This document shows, in pieces, positions 41,831 through 49,273 of a stretch of 64,000 bases of DNA (position 1 is the first letter of the stretch; each line of letters begins with the position of its first letter). The stretch is from Ectopseudomonas chengduensis. Lineage in GTDB: Bacteria; Pseudomonadota; Gammaproteobacteria; Pseudomonadales; Pseudomonadaceae. The position numbers and the translations under genes are program-made. The notes under the pieces are model-generated. The model made no database searches. It was not told the origin of the DNA and was given only the letters and a program-made list of their open reading frames with translations. Where the stretch lies: the NCBI RefSeq assembly GCF_900102635.1, contig NZ_FMZQ01000005.1, positions 186,001-250,000 on the forward strand, in the 5' to 3' direction.

Positions 41831-42691
41831 TCAGAAGTGATACTTGACCAGTGCCTGCACGGCGGTCTGGTCAAAACGATCGTCCGACCCATCCACCGGT
41901 TTCACGCCGTACTTGGCGCGCCACATGTTGATCTCGGTGCCCACGTAGAGCTGGCGTTCCTTGCCGAACAGGGCCTTGCCCGCATCCCACTTGACCTGGA
42001 TCGAGGAGCCGACCGAGGTCTGGGTGCCGGCGTCACGCGACGGCGAGCGCCAGTCGAGGAAGCCGTCGACGACGAAGTCCTGATCGCCGAGGCTGAACGG
42101 GTAAGCCGCGCTGACGGTCAGCTGGGTGGCGTAGCCGTTGCTGTCACTGTCGGCGAAGAAGGTGTGGTTATTGATCTTCACCTGATACAGGTTGGTCTTG
42201 AAGTAGGTGAAGCCGGGCACTTCCCAGTCCAGGCCGACACCATACAGGTAGTTCTCCGGGCCTGGGCCGCCTTCGCCTTTCTCGTAGGTGAAGGCAGCGA
42301 ACACGTCCTTGATCGGGCCGGCGGCCAGCTTCTGCCCAGTCAGCCAGCTCAGGCTGATGCGCGGGGAGAACTCCATGTAGTAGAAGGAGTTCTTGTCATG
42401 CTGACGGAAGGTGCCGTTGTCGAAGCTGCCGCGCGACTGCACGTTGTCGGCGCGGATGTAGTCGAGGAAGTAGAAAACGTCGCCCCAGGCCCAGCCACTG
42501 GCGTGCTCGAAGGTGAAGGTGGTCTGGGTGCGCTGTTCTTCGCCGTTGAAGTTCATGCGCTGGAAGTTCTCGCCGTACAGATACGACAGGCTGTTGTCCT
42601 GCCAGTAAAGCAGGTCGCCAGCGAGTGCCTGCTGGCCGGAGAACAGTCCGGCTGACAGGGCGAGGCAGTGGGGCAGATGCTTGAGTTTCAT
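41831..42691 (-). CDS. Tsx-like outer membrane nucleoside-specific channel
   Basis: A 286-residue outer-membrane beta-barrel with a signal peptide (residues 1-24, ending QQALA). The mature N-terminus begins GDLLYWQDNSLSYLYGENF and the barrel ends in the terminal Phe (ALVKYHF) needed for BAM insertion. WGDVFYFLDY and YYMEFSPRISLSWLTG are typical of the Tsx nucleoside-channel family. Start ATG 42691; the upstream open frame is a shadow. It probably passes purine nucleosides or bases to the adjacent inner-membrane permeases. Confidence 0.88.
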   Translation of the reverse strand: MKLKHLPHCLALSAGLFSGQQALAGDLLYWQDNSLSYLYGENFQRMNFNGEEQRTQTTFTFEHASGWAWGDVFYFLDYIRADNVQSRGSFDNGTFRQHDKNSFYYMEFSPRISLSWLTGQKLAAGPIKDVFAAFTYEKGEGGPGPENYLYGVGLDWEVPGFTYFKTNLYQVKINNHTFFADSDSNGYATQLTVSAAYPFSLGDQDFVVDGFLDWRSPSRDAGTQTSVGSSIQVKWDAGKALFGKERQLYVGTEINMWRAKYGVKPVDGSDDRFDQTAVQALVKYHF

Positions 42692-42700
42692 CGGTTTTCC

Positions 42701-42710
42701 TTGTTGTTGT
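42701..42710 (-). promoter_or_regulatory. Possible Hfq/Crc site overlapping the porin ribosome site
   Basis: On the minus strand ACAACAACAA runs directly into the Shine-Dalgarno GGAAAA before the ATG. AACAACAA is the canonical catabolite-activity motif. Confidence 0.5.
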
Positions 42711-42726
42711 AGTGCAAGCGTGCGTC

Positions 42727-42748
42727 TCCCGGCGGCGTGCCGCCGGGA
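42727..42748 (-). terminator. GC-rich hairpin between the NCS2 permease and porin genes
   Basis: CCCGGCGGC-GT-GCCGCCGGG is a 9-bp perfect stem. It lacks a T-run on the minus strand, so it may attenuate or stabilise mRNA rather than terminate. Confidence 0.5.
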
Positions 42749-42767
42749 GTTGGGTCTAAGCCAGGGG

Positions 42768-44276
42768 TCAGCTTGGTCGGGCGGCCGGGTCGAGGTCGCG
42801 GCTGAGAGTCTTGAGGCTGTTGTCGTCGATGGCTGCATCGTCCGGGCGGTTCTGCAGCACGGTGTGCAGGTGCGCCTCGGGGTCGTATTCGCTTTCATCC
42901 TCTTCTTCCAGTTGCGGATCATCCGGCAGGAAGAGATTGAGCAGAATGGCGCTGAAGGCTCCGATGGTGATCGGAGAGCCGAAGATGTTCTTCAGTACGT
43001 CCGGCATGTGCGAGAGCACGTCCGGTACGCCGGCTACACCCAGGCCCAGGCCCAGGGAAATGGCCACGATCAGTACGTTGCGGCGGTGCAGGCCGGCTTC
43101 GCTGAGAATCTTGATACCGGCCACCGCGACGGTGCCGAACATGATCAGGGTGGCGCCACCGAGCACCGGCTTGGGCATCAGCTGCAGCACCGCGCCTACC
43201 ACCGGGAACAGGCCGAGCAGCACCAGGATGCTGGCGATGTAGAAACCCACATGACGGCTGGCCACGCCGGTGAGCTGGATTACCCCGTTGTTCTGGCTGA
43301 AGGTGGTCATCGGCAGGCTGTTGAACATCGCAGCGACCGCCGAGTTGCAGCCATCGGCCAGCACCCCGGATTTGATCCGGCGCATGTACAGCGGACCTTT
43401 GACCGGCTGTTTGGAGATGATCGAGTTGGCGGTCAGGTCGCCTGCGGTTTCCAGTGGGGTGATCAGGAAGATCACCGCGATCGGCACGAAGGCGATCCAG
43501 TCGAAGCCGAAGCCGTACTTGAATGGTTGCGGCACGCTGATCAGCGGTACCTCGGCCATGTTGGCGAAGTCCACCCGGCCGGTGAACCAGGCGACCGCGA
43601 AGCCCAGGGTCAGGCCGATGATAACCGCCGACAGGCGCAGCACCTGCGAGGAGGCGCGGTTGAGCAGGACGATGGTGCCCAGCACCAGGCCGCCGAGGGC
43701 CAGGTGGTGCAGGGCGCCGAGGTCCGGCGCGCCATAGCCGCCGGCCAGATCGGTCATGCCCACCTTGATCAGCGACAACCCCATCAGGCAGATGATGGTG
43801 CCGGTCACCACCGGGGTGATCACCTTGCGCAGCTTGTTGATGAACTGACTGAAGGCAATCTCGACGAAGGCGGCGCAGAAGCAGATGCCGAACAGCGTGG
43901 CGAGTATCTCCTCCTCGCTGGCGCCGCGCCCTTTGACGATGAAGCCGGCGCTGAGAATCACGCTGAGAAAACCGAAGCTGGTGCCCTGCAGGCACAACAG
44001 GCCGGACCCGATCGGGCCGATGCGTTTGGCCTGGACGAAGGTGCCGAGGCCGGAAACGAACAGCGCCATGCTCACCAGATAAGGCACATGGGCGCCGAGG
44101 CCCAGCGCACTACCGACGATCAGGGTAGGGGTGATGATGCCGACGAAGCTGGCCAGCACATGCTGTAGCGCCGCGAAGATGGCAGGGGCGAAAGCTGGCG
44201 TGTCGTCCAGCTGATAGATCAGGTCGCTGTTGCCGGAAGGCGCAGCTGGGGCTTGGGTGTTGCGGTCTGTGGTCAT
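42768..44276 (-). CDS. NCS2 (NAT) family xanthine/urate permease
   Basis: A 502-residue transporter of the nucleobase-ascorbate family with about 14 membrane segments. The QH motif in helix 1 (LQHVLASFVG) and the signature ETAGDLTANSIIS in helix 8-9, followed by FNSLPMTTFSQNNGVIQLTG, place it among the purine-specific members (xanthine, uric acid). The C-terminal 60 residues are acidic and hydrophilic. It sits between the porin and the urate hydroxylase genes, fitting urate or xanthine uptake. Confidence 0.92.
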   Translation of the reverse strand: MTTDRNTQAPAAPSGNSDLIYQLDDTPAFAPAIFAALQHVLASFVGIITPTLIVGSALGLGAHVPYLVSMALFVSGLGTFVQAKRIGPIGSGLLCLQGTSFGFLSVILSAGFIVKGRGASEEEILATLFGICFCAAFVEIAFSQFINKLRKVITPVVTGTIICLMGLSLIKVGMTDLAGGYGAPDLGALHHLALGGLVLGTIVLLNRASSQVLRLSAVIIGLTLGFAVAWFTGRVDFANMAEVPLISVPQPFKYGFGFDWIAFVPIAVIFLITPLETAGDLTANSIISKQPVKGPLYMRRIKSGVLADGCNSAVAAMFNSLPMTTFSQNNGVIQLTGVASRHVGFYIASILVLLGLFPVVGAVLQLMPKPVLGGATLIMFGTVAVAGIKILSEAGLHRRNVLIVAISLGLGLGVAGVPDVLSHMPDVLKNIFGSPITIGAFSAILLNLFLPDDPQLEEEDESEYDPEAHLHTVLQNRPDDAAIDDNSLKTLSRDLDPAARPS

Positions 44277-44290
44277 GTCATAGCCTGCCA

Positions 44291-44300
44291 GTTGTTTTTA
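44291..44300 (-). promoter_or_regulatory. Possible Hfq/Crc site before NCS2 urate/xanthine permease
   Basis: TAAAAACAAC on the minus strand contains AAAAACAA (AANAANAA), 15-24 bases before the ATG. Confidence 0.3.
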
Positions 44301-44357
44301 TATGGTCATGGGCTTACACGAGGCTTCACGGCACCTCTGCTCCGATCGATCGAAAAA

Positions 44358-44373
44358 TTGTCCGATCGGTCAG
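44358..44373. promoter_or_regulatory. RutR-like operator before NCS2 urate/xanthine permease
   Basis: TTGTCCGATCGGTCAG fits YTGACY-N4-GGTCAR with one left-half mismatch, 82-97 bases before the start codon. Confidence 0.5.
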
Positions 44374-44426
44374 GATGTGCCGACTATACAACTTGTGGAC
44401 ATGGTTAAAAACAATTTATTTATGGA

Positions 44427-44436
44427 TTGTGCACAA
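44427..44436. promoter_or_regulatory. TTGTATACAA-type palindrome before NCS2 permease
   Basis: TTGTGCACAA is a perfect palindrome with the TTGT/ACAA arms of the other sites but a different central dinucleotide pair. Confidence 0.45.
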
Positions 44437-44437
44437 A

Positions 44438-44473
44438 AAACTGAACCGCCGGTCAGCTTGCGCTGCCGGCGGT
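44438..44473 (-). terminator. Terminator of the puuE-uraD-allA-puuD operon
   Basis: TGAACCGCCGG (44442-44452) pairs with CCGGCGGTTCA; on the minus strand the stem is followed by GTTTTTTG. A second hairpin, ATGTCGCGC/GCGCGACAT, lies at 44491-44517 just after the puuD stop. Confidence 0.8.
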
Positions 44474-44526
44474 TCATGGCTGTAAAAAGATGTCGCGCCC
44501 ACTCATGAGCGCGACATGTGTGGCAA

Positions 44527-45864
44527 TCAGTTGATCTGAGCGCCTTTGGCGATCCAGCTGCCAATCAGGTCGCGCTCGTCCTGGGTCATCTGGGTGATGT
44601 TGCCCAGCGGCATGATCTGCGTGGCCACGGTTTGCGCGTGGATCTTCGCTGCCTGCGCCTTCATCTGCTCCGGGGTGTCGAGCATGAAACCGGCCGGTGC
44701 GGTGCTGAACATCGGGCTAGTGGGACTCGACGAGTGGCACACGGTGCAACGCTCGTGGATCACGCTTTCGACTTGGGCAAAATCGGTGCTGGCAGCAGGT
44801 GGCGCGCTGTCAGCGGCAGTGGTTGAATCCTCGCTGGCATCGGCTTTTGCCTGGGTTTCCTCTGCAGCAGGCTCGCTGGTAGTGGAGGGGGTGCCAGGGC
44901 GGCCGGTAGCAGGAACGGGAGCGTACTTGATCGCCGGGGCTTGAGCCGTTTCCGGTGCGCTGACCGATTTCGTCTGCGGGCCGGTGACGTAAGCCAGGCA
45001 GATCATGCCCAGTGCTGCGGCCGGCAGGGTCCAGACGTATTTGCTGCTGTCGTGGCGGGTGTTGAAGTAGTGACGCACCAGCACCGCCAGAATCGCGATA
45101 CCGGCCAGGATCAGCCAGTTGTATTGGCTGCCGTAGGTGCTCGGGAAGTGGTTGCTGATCATGATGAACAGCACTGGCAGGGTGAAGTAGTTGTTGTGGC
45201 GCGAGCGCAGCAGGCCCTTGGCCGGCAGGGTCGGGTCCGGCGTGGTGTTGTCTTCGATGGCTTTAACCAGCGCACGCTGGGCCGGCATGATGGTGAAGAA
45301 CACGTTGCCGACCATGATGGTGCCGATGATGGCGCCGACATGGATGTACGCCGCGCGGCCGCTGAAGATCTGGCTGAAGCCGTAGGCCGCGGCGATGATC
45401 AGCACGAACAGCACGGCGCCGAGCAGGGCCGGGCGCTTGCCCAGCGGCGAATCGCAGAGCAAGTGATACGCCACGTAGCCGGCGATCATAGAGCCGAAGC
45501 CGATGACGATGCCCATGGCCGGTGACAACTCTACGCCCGGTTTGATCAGGTACAGACTGGGGTTGAGGTAGTACACCACCAACATCAGGGCGATGCCCGA
45601 CAGCCAGGTGGCGTAGGCCTCCCATTTGAACCAGTGCAGGTTCTCCGGCATTTTCGGCGGAGCCAGCTTGTACTTTTCCAGGTGGTAGATGCCGCCGCCG
45701 TGAATCGCCCAGAGGTCGCCCGACAGGCCCTCGCGGGGATTACTGCGGTTGAGGTTGTTCTCCAGCCAGACGAAATAGAAGGATGCGCCGATCCAGGCGA
45801 TACCGGTGATCATATGGATCCAGCGGATACCCAGGTTTAGCCATTCGGTGAAATGTGCTTCCAC
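44527..45864 (-). CDS. puuD: Membrane urate hydroxylase PuuD with cytochrome c domain
   Basis: PuuD oxidises urate to 5-hydroxyisourate and passes electrons to its cytochrome c domain. The N-terminal 290 residues are an eight-helix membrane domain (IRWIHMITGIAWIGASFYFVW, AYHLLCDSPLG, HNNYFTLPVLFIMISNHFP). A low-complexity Ala/Pro/Thr linker (about 300-360) leads to the cytochrome c domain with CTVCH at residues 373-377 and a later Met (IMPLGNITQM). Length is 445 residues. It needs the ccm system encoded at 17-24 kb. Last gene of the puuE operon. Confidence 0.95.
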   Translation of the reverse strand: MEAHFTEWLNLGIRWIHMITGIAWIGASFYFVWLENNLNRSNPREGLSGDLWAIHGGGIYHLEKYKLAPPKMPENLHWFKWEAYATWLSGIALMLVVYYLNPSLYLIKPGVELSPAMGIVIGFGSMIAGYVAYHLLCDSPLGKRPALLGAVLFVLIIAAAYGFSQIFSGRAAYIHVGAIIGTIMVGNVFFTIMPAQRALVKAIEDNTTPDPTLPAKGLLRSRHNNYFTLPVLFIMISNHFPSTYGSQYNWLILAGIAILAVLVRHYFNTRHDSSKYVWTLPAAALGMICLAYVTGPQTKSVSAPETAQAPAIKYAPVPATGRPGTPSTTSEPAAEETQAKADASEDSTTAADSAPPAASTDFAQVESVIHERCTVCHSSSPTSPMFSTAPAGFMLDTPEQMKAQAAKIHAQTVATQIMPLGNITQMTQDERDLIGSWIAKGAQIN

Positions 45865-45911
45865 GATCTGTACCTCTTTCCCGGGGGAGGCACGCCAGCC
45901 CCGGGCTTCTC

Positions 45912-46415
45912 TTATTGGTGGGGGTTGAGGAGAAGAAGCTCGTCCTCATTGAAGAAATGCTCATCGCAGTTGTTGCCGGAACCACTGCGATCAACCACCA
46001 GGAAGTCATCCCGCTTTTCGATCGTCAGCACCGGGTGGTGCCAGACGCCGCGATGGTAATTGATGCCCTGCCTGCCATTGCTGAGGAAGGCACGGACGGA
46101 CCCTGATACAGGTACATCGCCAACTGGCGCGACCACGATCAGAAAGGGGTTGCCGAACAGCGGAATGAAAGCCTGGCTGCCCAGCGGATGGCGTTCCAGC
46201 ATGCGGATGGTCAGCGGCATCTCGAGCGACTCGGCGCTGAAAATGCTGATGATGGCCTGGTCCTCCGGCTGTGCGGTCTCCACGGTGGCCAGCTTGTGAT
46301 AGCGGCGGGTGGAGCCATTGTTGATCATGAAGAAGTCGCTGCCGTCGGTTTCGATCACGTCACCGAAAGGGGCGAAGGCTTCTTTGCTCAGGGGCTCGAT
46401 GGTCAGGCTACGCAT
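45912..46415 (-). CDS. allA: Ureidoglycolate lyase
   Basis: Splits ureidoglycolate to glyoxylate and urea. A 167-residue cupin-like protein: MRSLTIEPLSKEAFAPFGDV at the start, NGRQGINYHRGVWHHPVLTI carries the conserved His/Arg region, and WLVVDRSG-like DFLVVDRSGSGNNCDEHFF closes the domain. I place the start at 46415; the upstream frame is a shadow of uraD. In the window the gene follows uraD by 41 bases, with no allantoicase between them. Confidence 0.93.
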   Translation of the reverse strand: MRSLTIEPLSKEAFAPFGDVIETDGSDFFMINNGSTRRYHKLATVETAQPEDQAIISIFSAESLEMPLTIRMLERHPLGSQAFIPLFGNPFLIVVAPVGDVPVSGSVRAFLSNGRQGINYHRGVWHHPVLTIEKRDDFLVVDRSGSGNNCDEHFFNEDELLLLNPHQ

Positions 46416-46456
46416 GGCTGTTCTACTTGTTCTGTTCGGGTGGGGGGCTGCAGCGC

Positions 46457-46972
46457 TTACAGTTGCTGCAGGCGGAACATGGCGATCTTGTTGATCTCGG
46501 CCAGGGCAGTGGTGAACTCCTGCTCCGGCGTGTTGTGAATGCGCTCCTCGAAGGCGGCCAGGATCTGATGGCGGTTGCTGCCCTTGACGGCCTTGATGAA
46601 GGGGAAGCCGAACTTGGCCTTGTAGGCGTCGTTGAGTTCGGTGAAGCGGGCGAACTCCTCGGCGGTGCATTCGTGGATGCCGGCGCCGGACTGCTCGGCA
46701 GTGCTGGAGGCGGTCAGTTCGCCACGCACTGCAGCCTTGCCGGCCAGGTCCGGGTGCGCGTTGATCAGTGCCAGCTGCGCCTCATGACTGGCGGACAGGA
46801 GGATATCGGCCATGCGCTGCTGCAGGATGTCGATGTCGTCCACGCTATCGTCCAGGCCGAGGTCATAGGCTTTCTCGGCGACCCAGGGCGAGTGCTCATA
46901 GATGTCGGCGAAGGCTGCGACGAACGCGTCGCGGCTCAGCTTGGAAGGGGTCAGGGTCTGGAAACGGCTCAT
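46457..46972 (-). CDS. uraD: OHCU decarboxylase
   Basis: Converts 2-oxo-4-hydroxy-4-carboxy-5-ureidoimidazoline to S-allantoin. 171 residues, all-helical. The active-site His lies in LINAHPDLAGKAA, and FGFPFIKAVKGSNRHQIL and the Glu/Arg helix LAAFEERIHNTPEQEF are typical. The ATG overlaps the puuE stop (ATGA), so the two are translationally coupled. Confidence 0.95.
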   Translation of the reverse strand: MSRFQTLTPSKLSRDAFVAAFADIYEHSPWVAEKAYDLGLDDSVDDIDILQQRMADILLSASHEAQLALINAHPDLAGKAAVRGELTASSTAEQSGAGIHECTAEEFARFTELNDAYKAKFGFPFIKAVKGSNRHQILAAFEERIHNTPEQEFTTALAEINKIAMFRLQQL

Positions 46973-47910
46973 GGGCGGCTCTCTTGTTCGGTCGCGCGGA
47001 AGGGGTGGGTGGCATGCCAATGCCTGGCGATGTCGACACGGCGGGCGCACCAGACCTTGTCATGGCTCTTCACGTAGTCGATGAAGCGCGCCAGCGAAGC
47101 CAGGCGCGCCGGGCGACCGAGCAGGCGGCAGTGCATGCCGATCGACAGCATCTTCGGTGCGCCGGCTTCACCCTCGGCGTAGAGCACGTCGAAGGCATCC
47201 TTGAGGTATTCGAAGAAATCGTCGCCCTTGTTGAAGCCCTGTACCTGGGTGAAGCGCATGTCGTTGGTGTCCAGGGTGTAGGGGATCACCAGGTGCGGCT
47301 TCTCTGCCGTGCTGGCAGGGTCCCAGTAGGGCAGGTCGTCGTCGTAGGTGTCGGAGTCGTAGAGGAAACCGCCTTCCTCGCGCACGATGCGCCGGGTGTT
47401 CGGGCCCAGGCGGCCGGTGTACCAGCCCAGCGGGCGCTCGCCGGTCAGCTCGGTGAGGATGCGGATGGCCTCGAGCATGTGCTCGCGCTCGGTGGCCTCG
47501 TCCATGTTCTGGTAGTCGATCCAGCGATAGCCATGGCTGCAGATCTCGTGCCCGGCGGTGACCATCTCGCGGATCACCTCGGGGTGACGCTGGGCGGCCA
47601 TGGCCACGGCGAAGATGGTCAGCGGGATGTCGTGCTTCTTGAACAGGTTGAGCAGGCGCCACACACCGGTGCGGCTGCCGTACTCGTAGAGTGACTCCAT
47701 GCACAGGTTGCGCTGACCCTGCAGTGGCTGAGCGGCGACCATCTCGGAGAGGAAGGCCTCCGACTCCTTGTCCCCGTGAAGAATGTTGCGTTCACCGCCT
47801 TCTTCGTAGTTGAGCACGAAGGACAGGGCGATGCGGGCATCGCCCGGCCAGTGCGGGTGGGGCGGGTTTGCGCCGTAGCCGATCAAATCGCGTGGGTAAT
47901 CAGCGTTCAC
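46969..47910 (-). CDS. puuE: Allantoinase PuuE (polysaccharide-deacetylase fold)
   Basis: Metal-independent or alternative allantoinase of the chitin-deacetylase-like family, hydrolysing allantoin to allantoate. Start GTG at 47910 (VNADYPRDLIGYGANPPHPHWPGDARIA in pieces). Signature stretches are FVLNYEEGGERN, GHEICSHGYRWIDY, GRLGPNTRRI and LSIGMHCRLLGRPARL. Length is 313 residues. First gene of puuE-uraD-allA-puuD, with a perfect TTGTATACAA 75-84 bases before the start. Confidence 0.95.
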   Translation of the reverse strand: MNADYPRDLIGYGANPPHPHWPGDARIALSFVLNYEEGGERNILHGDKESEAFLSEMVAAQPLQGQRNLCMESLYEYGSRTGVWRLLNLFKKHDIPLTIFAVAMAAQRHPEVIREMVTAGHEICSHGYRWIDYQNMDEATEREHMLEAIRILTELTGERPLGWYTGRLGPNTRRIVREEGGFLYDSDTYDDDLPYWDPASTAEKPHLVIPYTLDTNDMRFTQVQGFNKGDDFFEYLKDAFDVLYAEGEAGAPKMLSIGMHCRLLGRPARLASLARFIDYVKSHDKVWCARRVDIARHWHATHPFRATEQESRP

Positions 47911-47984
47911 TGCAGTCTTCCTATCTGGAACGTTGCGGTCACTGCGTGCCGGGTAATCGACGGCTACGCGACCGGGATGAGTAA

Positions 47985-47994
47985 TTGTATACAA
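47985..47994. promoter_or_regulatory. TTGTATACAA palindrome before puuE
   Basis: Perfect copy, in the 402-base divergent gap between puuE and hiuH (47911-48312), which is AT-rich in its middle and holds no gene. Confidence 0.7.
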
Positions 47995-48165
47995 AGTTAG
48001 TTGCCGTTTGTAAATCGACTTTTCATCATTTTCTTCTCGGCGTGCCACAGCGAAAAAATTGCCGAGGTGGTCAGCAATGCGTGCTGGTTATGCCGTGGTT
48101 TCTGGCTGGCGATGATGTCAGCAGTGATCAGGTTTGGTGCATGGATAGCATTTCAATTGGATTTA

Positions 48166-48175
48166 TTGTGTACAA
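48166..48175. promoter_or_regulatory. TTGTATACAA-type site before hiuH
   Basis: ATTGTGTACAAT (48165-48176): one mismatch in the centre but symmetrical arms extended by one base. It lies 138 bases before hiuH. Confidence 0.6.
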
Positions 48176-48312
48176 TTTATTGGAAAAATGTTTTATATTC
48201 GATCTGCGTGCTATCCTGCCACTGCGTCGGAGCATTGCGACGAGCCGATTTCAACAGAGTAGAGGAGGTGTGGTGTTCGTAGGGCGCCAGGCGCCGCGGG
48301 CATCCGAGACCC

Positions 48313-48666
48313 ATGGGACGTTTGACTACACATGTACTGGATGCCGCGCACGGCTGCCCAGGGAGTGACATCAAGGTTGAGCTGTACCGCGTCGAAGGCG
48401 CGCAGCTGGAACTGATCAACAGCGTTACCACCAACCACGACGGCCGTTGCGATGCGCCGGTGCTGCAGGGTGATGACTACCGCACAGGCGTCTACCAGCT
48501 GCATTTCCACGCTGGCGACTACTACCGCGCCCGTGGCGTGAAACTGCCGGATACGGCATTTCTCGATGTTGTGGTCCTGCGCTTCGGCATCGATGCCAGT
48601 CAGGAGCACTACCACGTGCCGCTACTGATTTCTCCTTACAGCTACTCCACCTACCGCGGTAGCTGA
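48313..48666 (+). CDS. hiuH: 5-hydroxyisourate hydrolase
   Basis: Transthyretin-like enzyme hydrolysing 5-hydroxyisourate to OHCU. 117 residues. The N-terminal active-site His is in MGRLTTHVLDAAHGCPG, the Arg region in GRCDAPVL, HVPLLISPYSYSTYRGS ends with the diagnostic C-terminal YRGS tetrapeptide. Divergent from the puuE operon. A strong terminator follows at 48733. Confidence 0.96.
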   Translation: MGRLTTHVLDAAHGCPGSDIKVELYRVEGAQLELINSVTTNHDGRCDAPVLQGDDYRTGVYQLHFHAGDYYRARGVKLPDTAFLDVVVLRFGIDASQEHYHVPLLISPYSYSTYRGS

Positions 48667-48732
48667 GTGACTGGCGGGCCAATAGCCTGCCAGACGAATG
48701 CTTGTCACCCTCAGACTCGTTTGAGTCCTTAC

Positions 48733-48759
48733 GCCCGCTCACACTGCGGGCTTTTTTTT
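48733..48759 (+). terminator. Terminator of hiuH
   Basis: GCCCGC-TCACACT-GCGGGC followed by TTTTTTTT. Confidence 0.9.
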
Positions 48760-48796
48760 GGGCTGTGTTTCAGGGCTGTGTTGTTGCCCGGCTTTT

Positions 48797-48958
48797 GTAG
48801 AGTGGGTTAGGCGCGAACCTGGATCAGGCAAACACCACCACCCCCAGCGCCGTAACCCACCATGGCGGTCTGCCGCCGCGCCGCAATGTTGGCTTACGCG
48901 GCGCCCAGGTTGCGTGGCGATCCCCATAACGACCCCCAGCGCCGCTAACCCGGCCTAC
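48797..48958. repeat. Repeat-rich block (GTAG...GTGGGTTA / TAACCCAC type)
   Basis: Starts with GTAGAGTGGGTTAGGCG, contains GCGCCGTAACCCACC and GCGCCGCTAACCCGGCCTAC. The same vocabulary (GTGGGTTAGCC, GGCGTAACCCACC, GCGCCGCTAATCCACCCTAC) recurs at 52180-52342. The 607-base gap 48667-49273 holds this, a REPIN and two terminators, and no gene. Confidence 0.65.
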
Positions 48959-49108
48959 GCATTGCCGCGTCTCATGCATCGCGGACGATTCACCCCATAG
49001 CCCCTTTGCCTGCCAGTTTCTGTACGCCCCTCGCGCCGCCGGATTTGCCTTGGCAACCGCTGCTGCCTGTACTGAGTGCATGCCCATGGGCCGGCGATGC
49101 GCCTCGCG

Positions 49109-49165
49109 GTAACCCGGATGCAATCCGGGAGTATCGAAGCTATCCCCGGATTGCATCCGGGCTAC
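49109..49165. repeat. REPIN (CCCGGATGCAATCCGGG type)
   Basis: Inverted copies of CCCGGATGCAATCCGGG. The left head is GTAA instead of GTAG; the right is CTAC. Same family as 18597-18654. Confidence 0.8.
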
Positions 49166-49225
49166 GGGCTGAGGCGCTTGGGCCGCTGCCTTGCACCAAC
49201 AAGAGGTATTGAACGGCCAAACGAA

Positions 49226-49250
49226 AAGCCCCGGCACAGGGCCGGGGCTT
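49226..49250 (-). terminator. Terminator of the AzgA-type permease
   Basis: AAGCCCCGGC-ACAG-GGCCGGGGCTT; on the minus strand the stem is followed by TTTTCG, 24 bases past the gene. Confidence 0.75.
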
Positions 49251-49273
49251 CGATCAGCGCGGGGTGTTTGCCG

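Noticed and set aside
44441..44456. CTGAACCGCCGGTCAG as a further RutR-like site
   Set aside because: It is one arm of the puuD terminator stem and has two mismatches in the left half-site.
47923..47942. GGAACGTTGCGGTCAC near puuE as a RutR-like site
   Set aside because: Only the right half-site fits.
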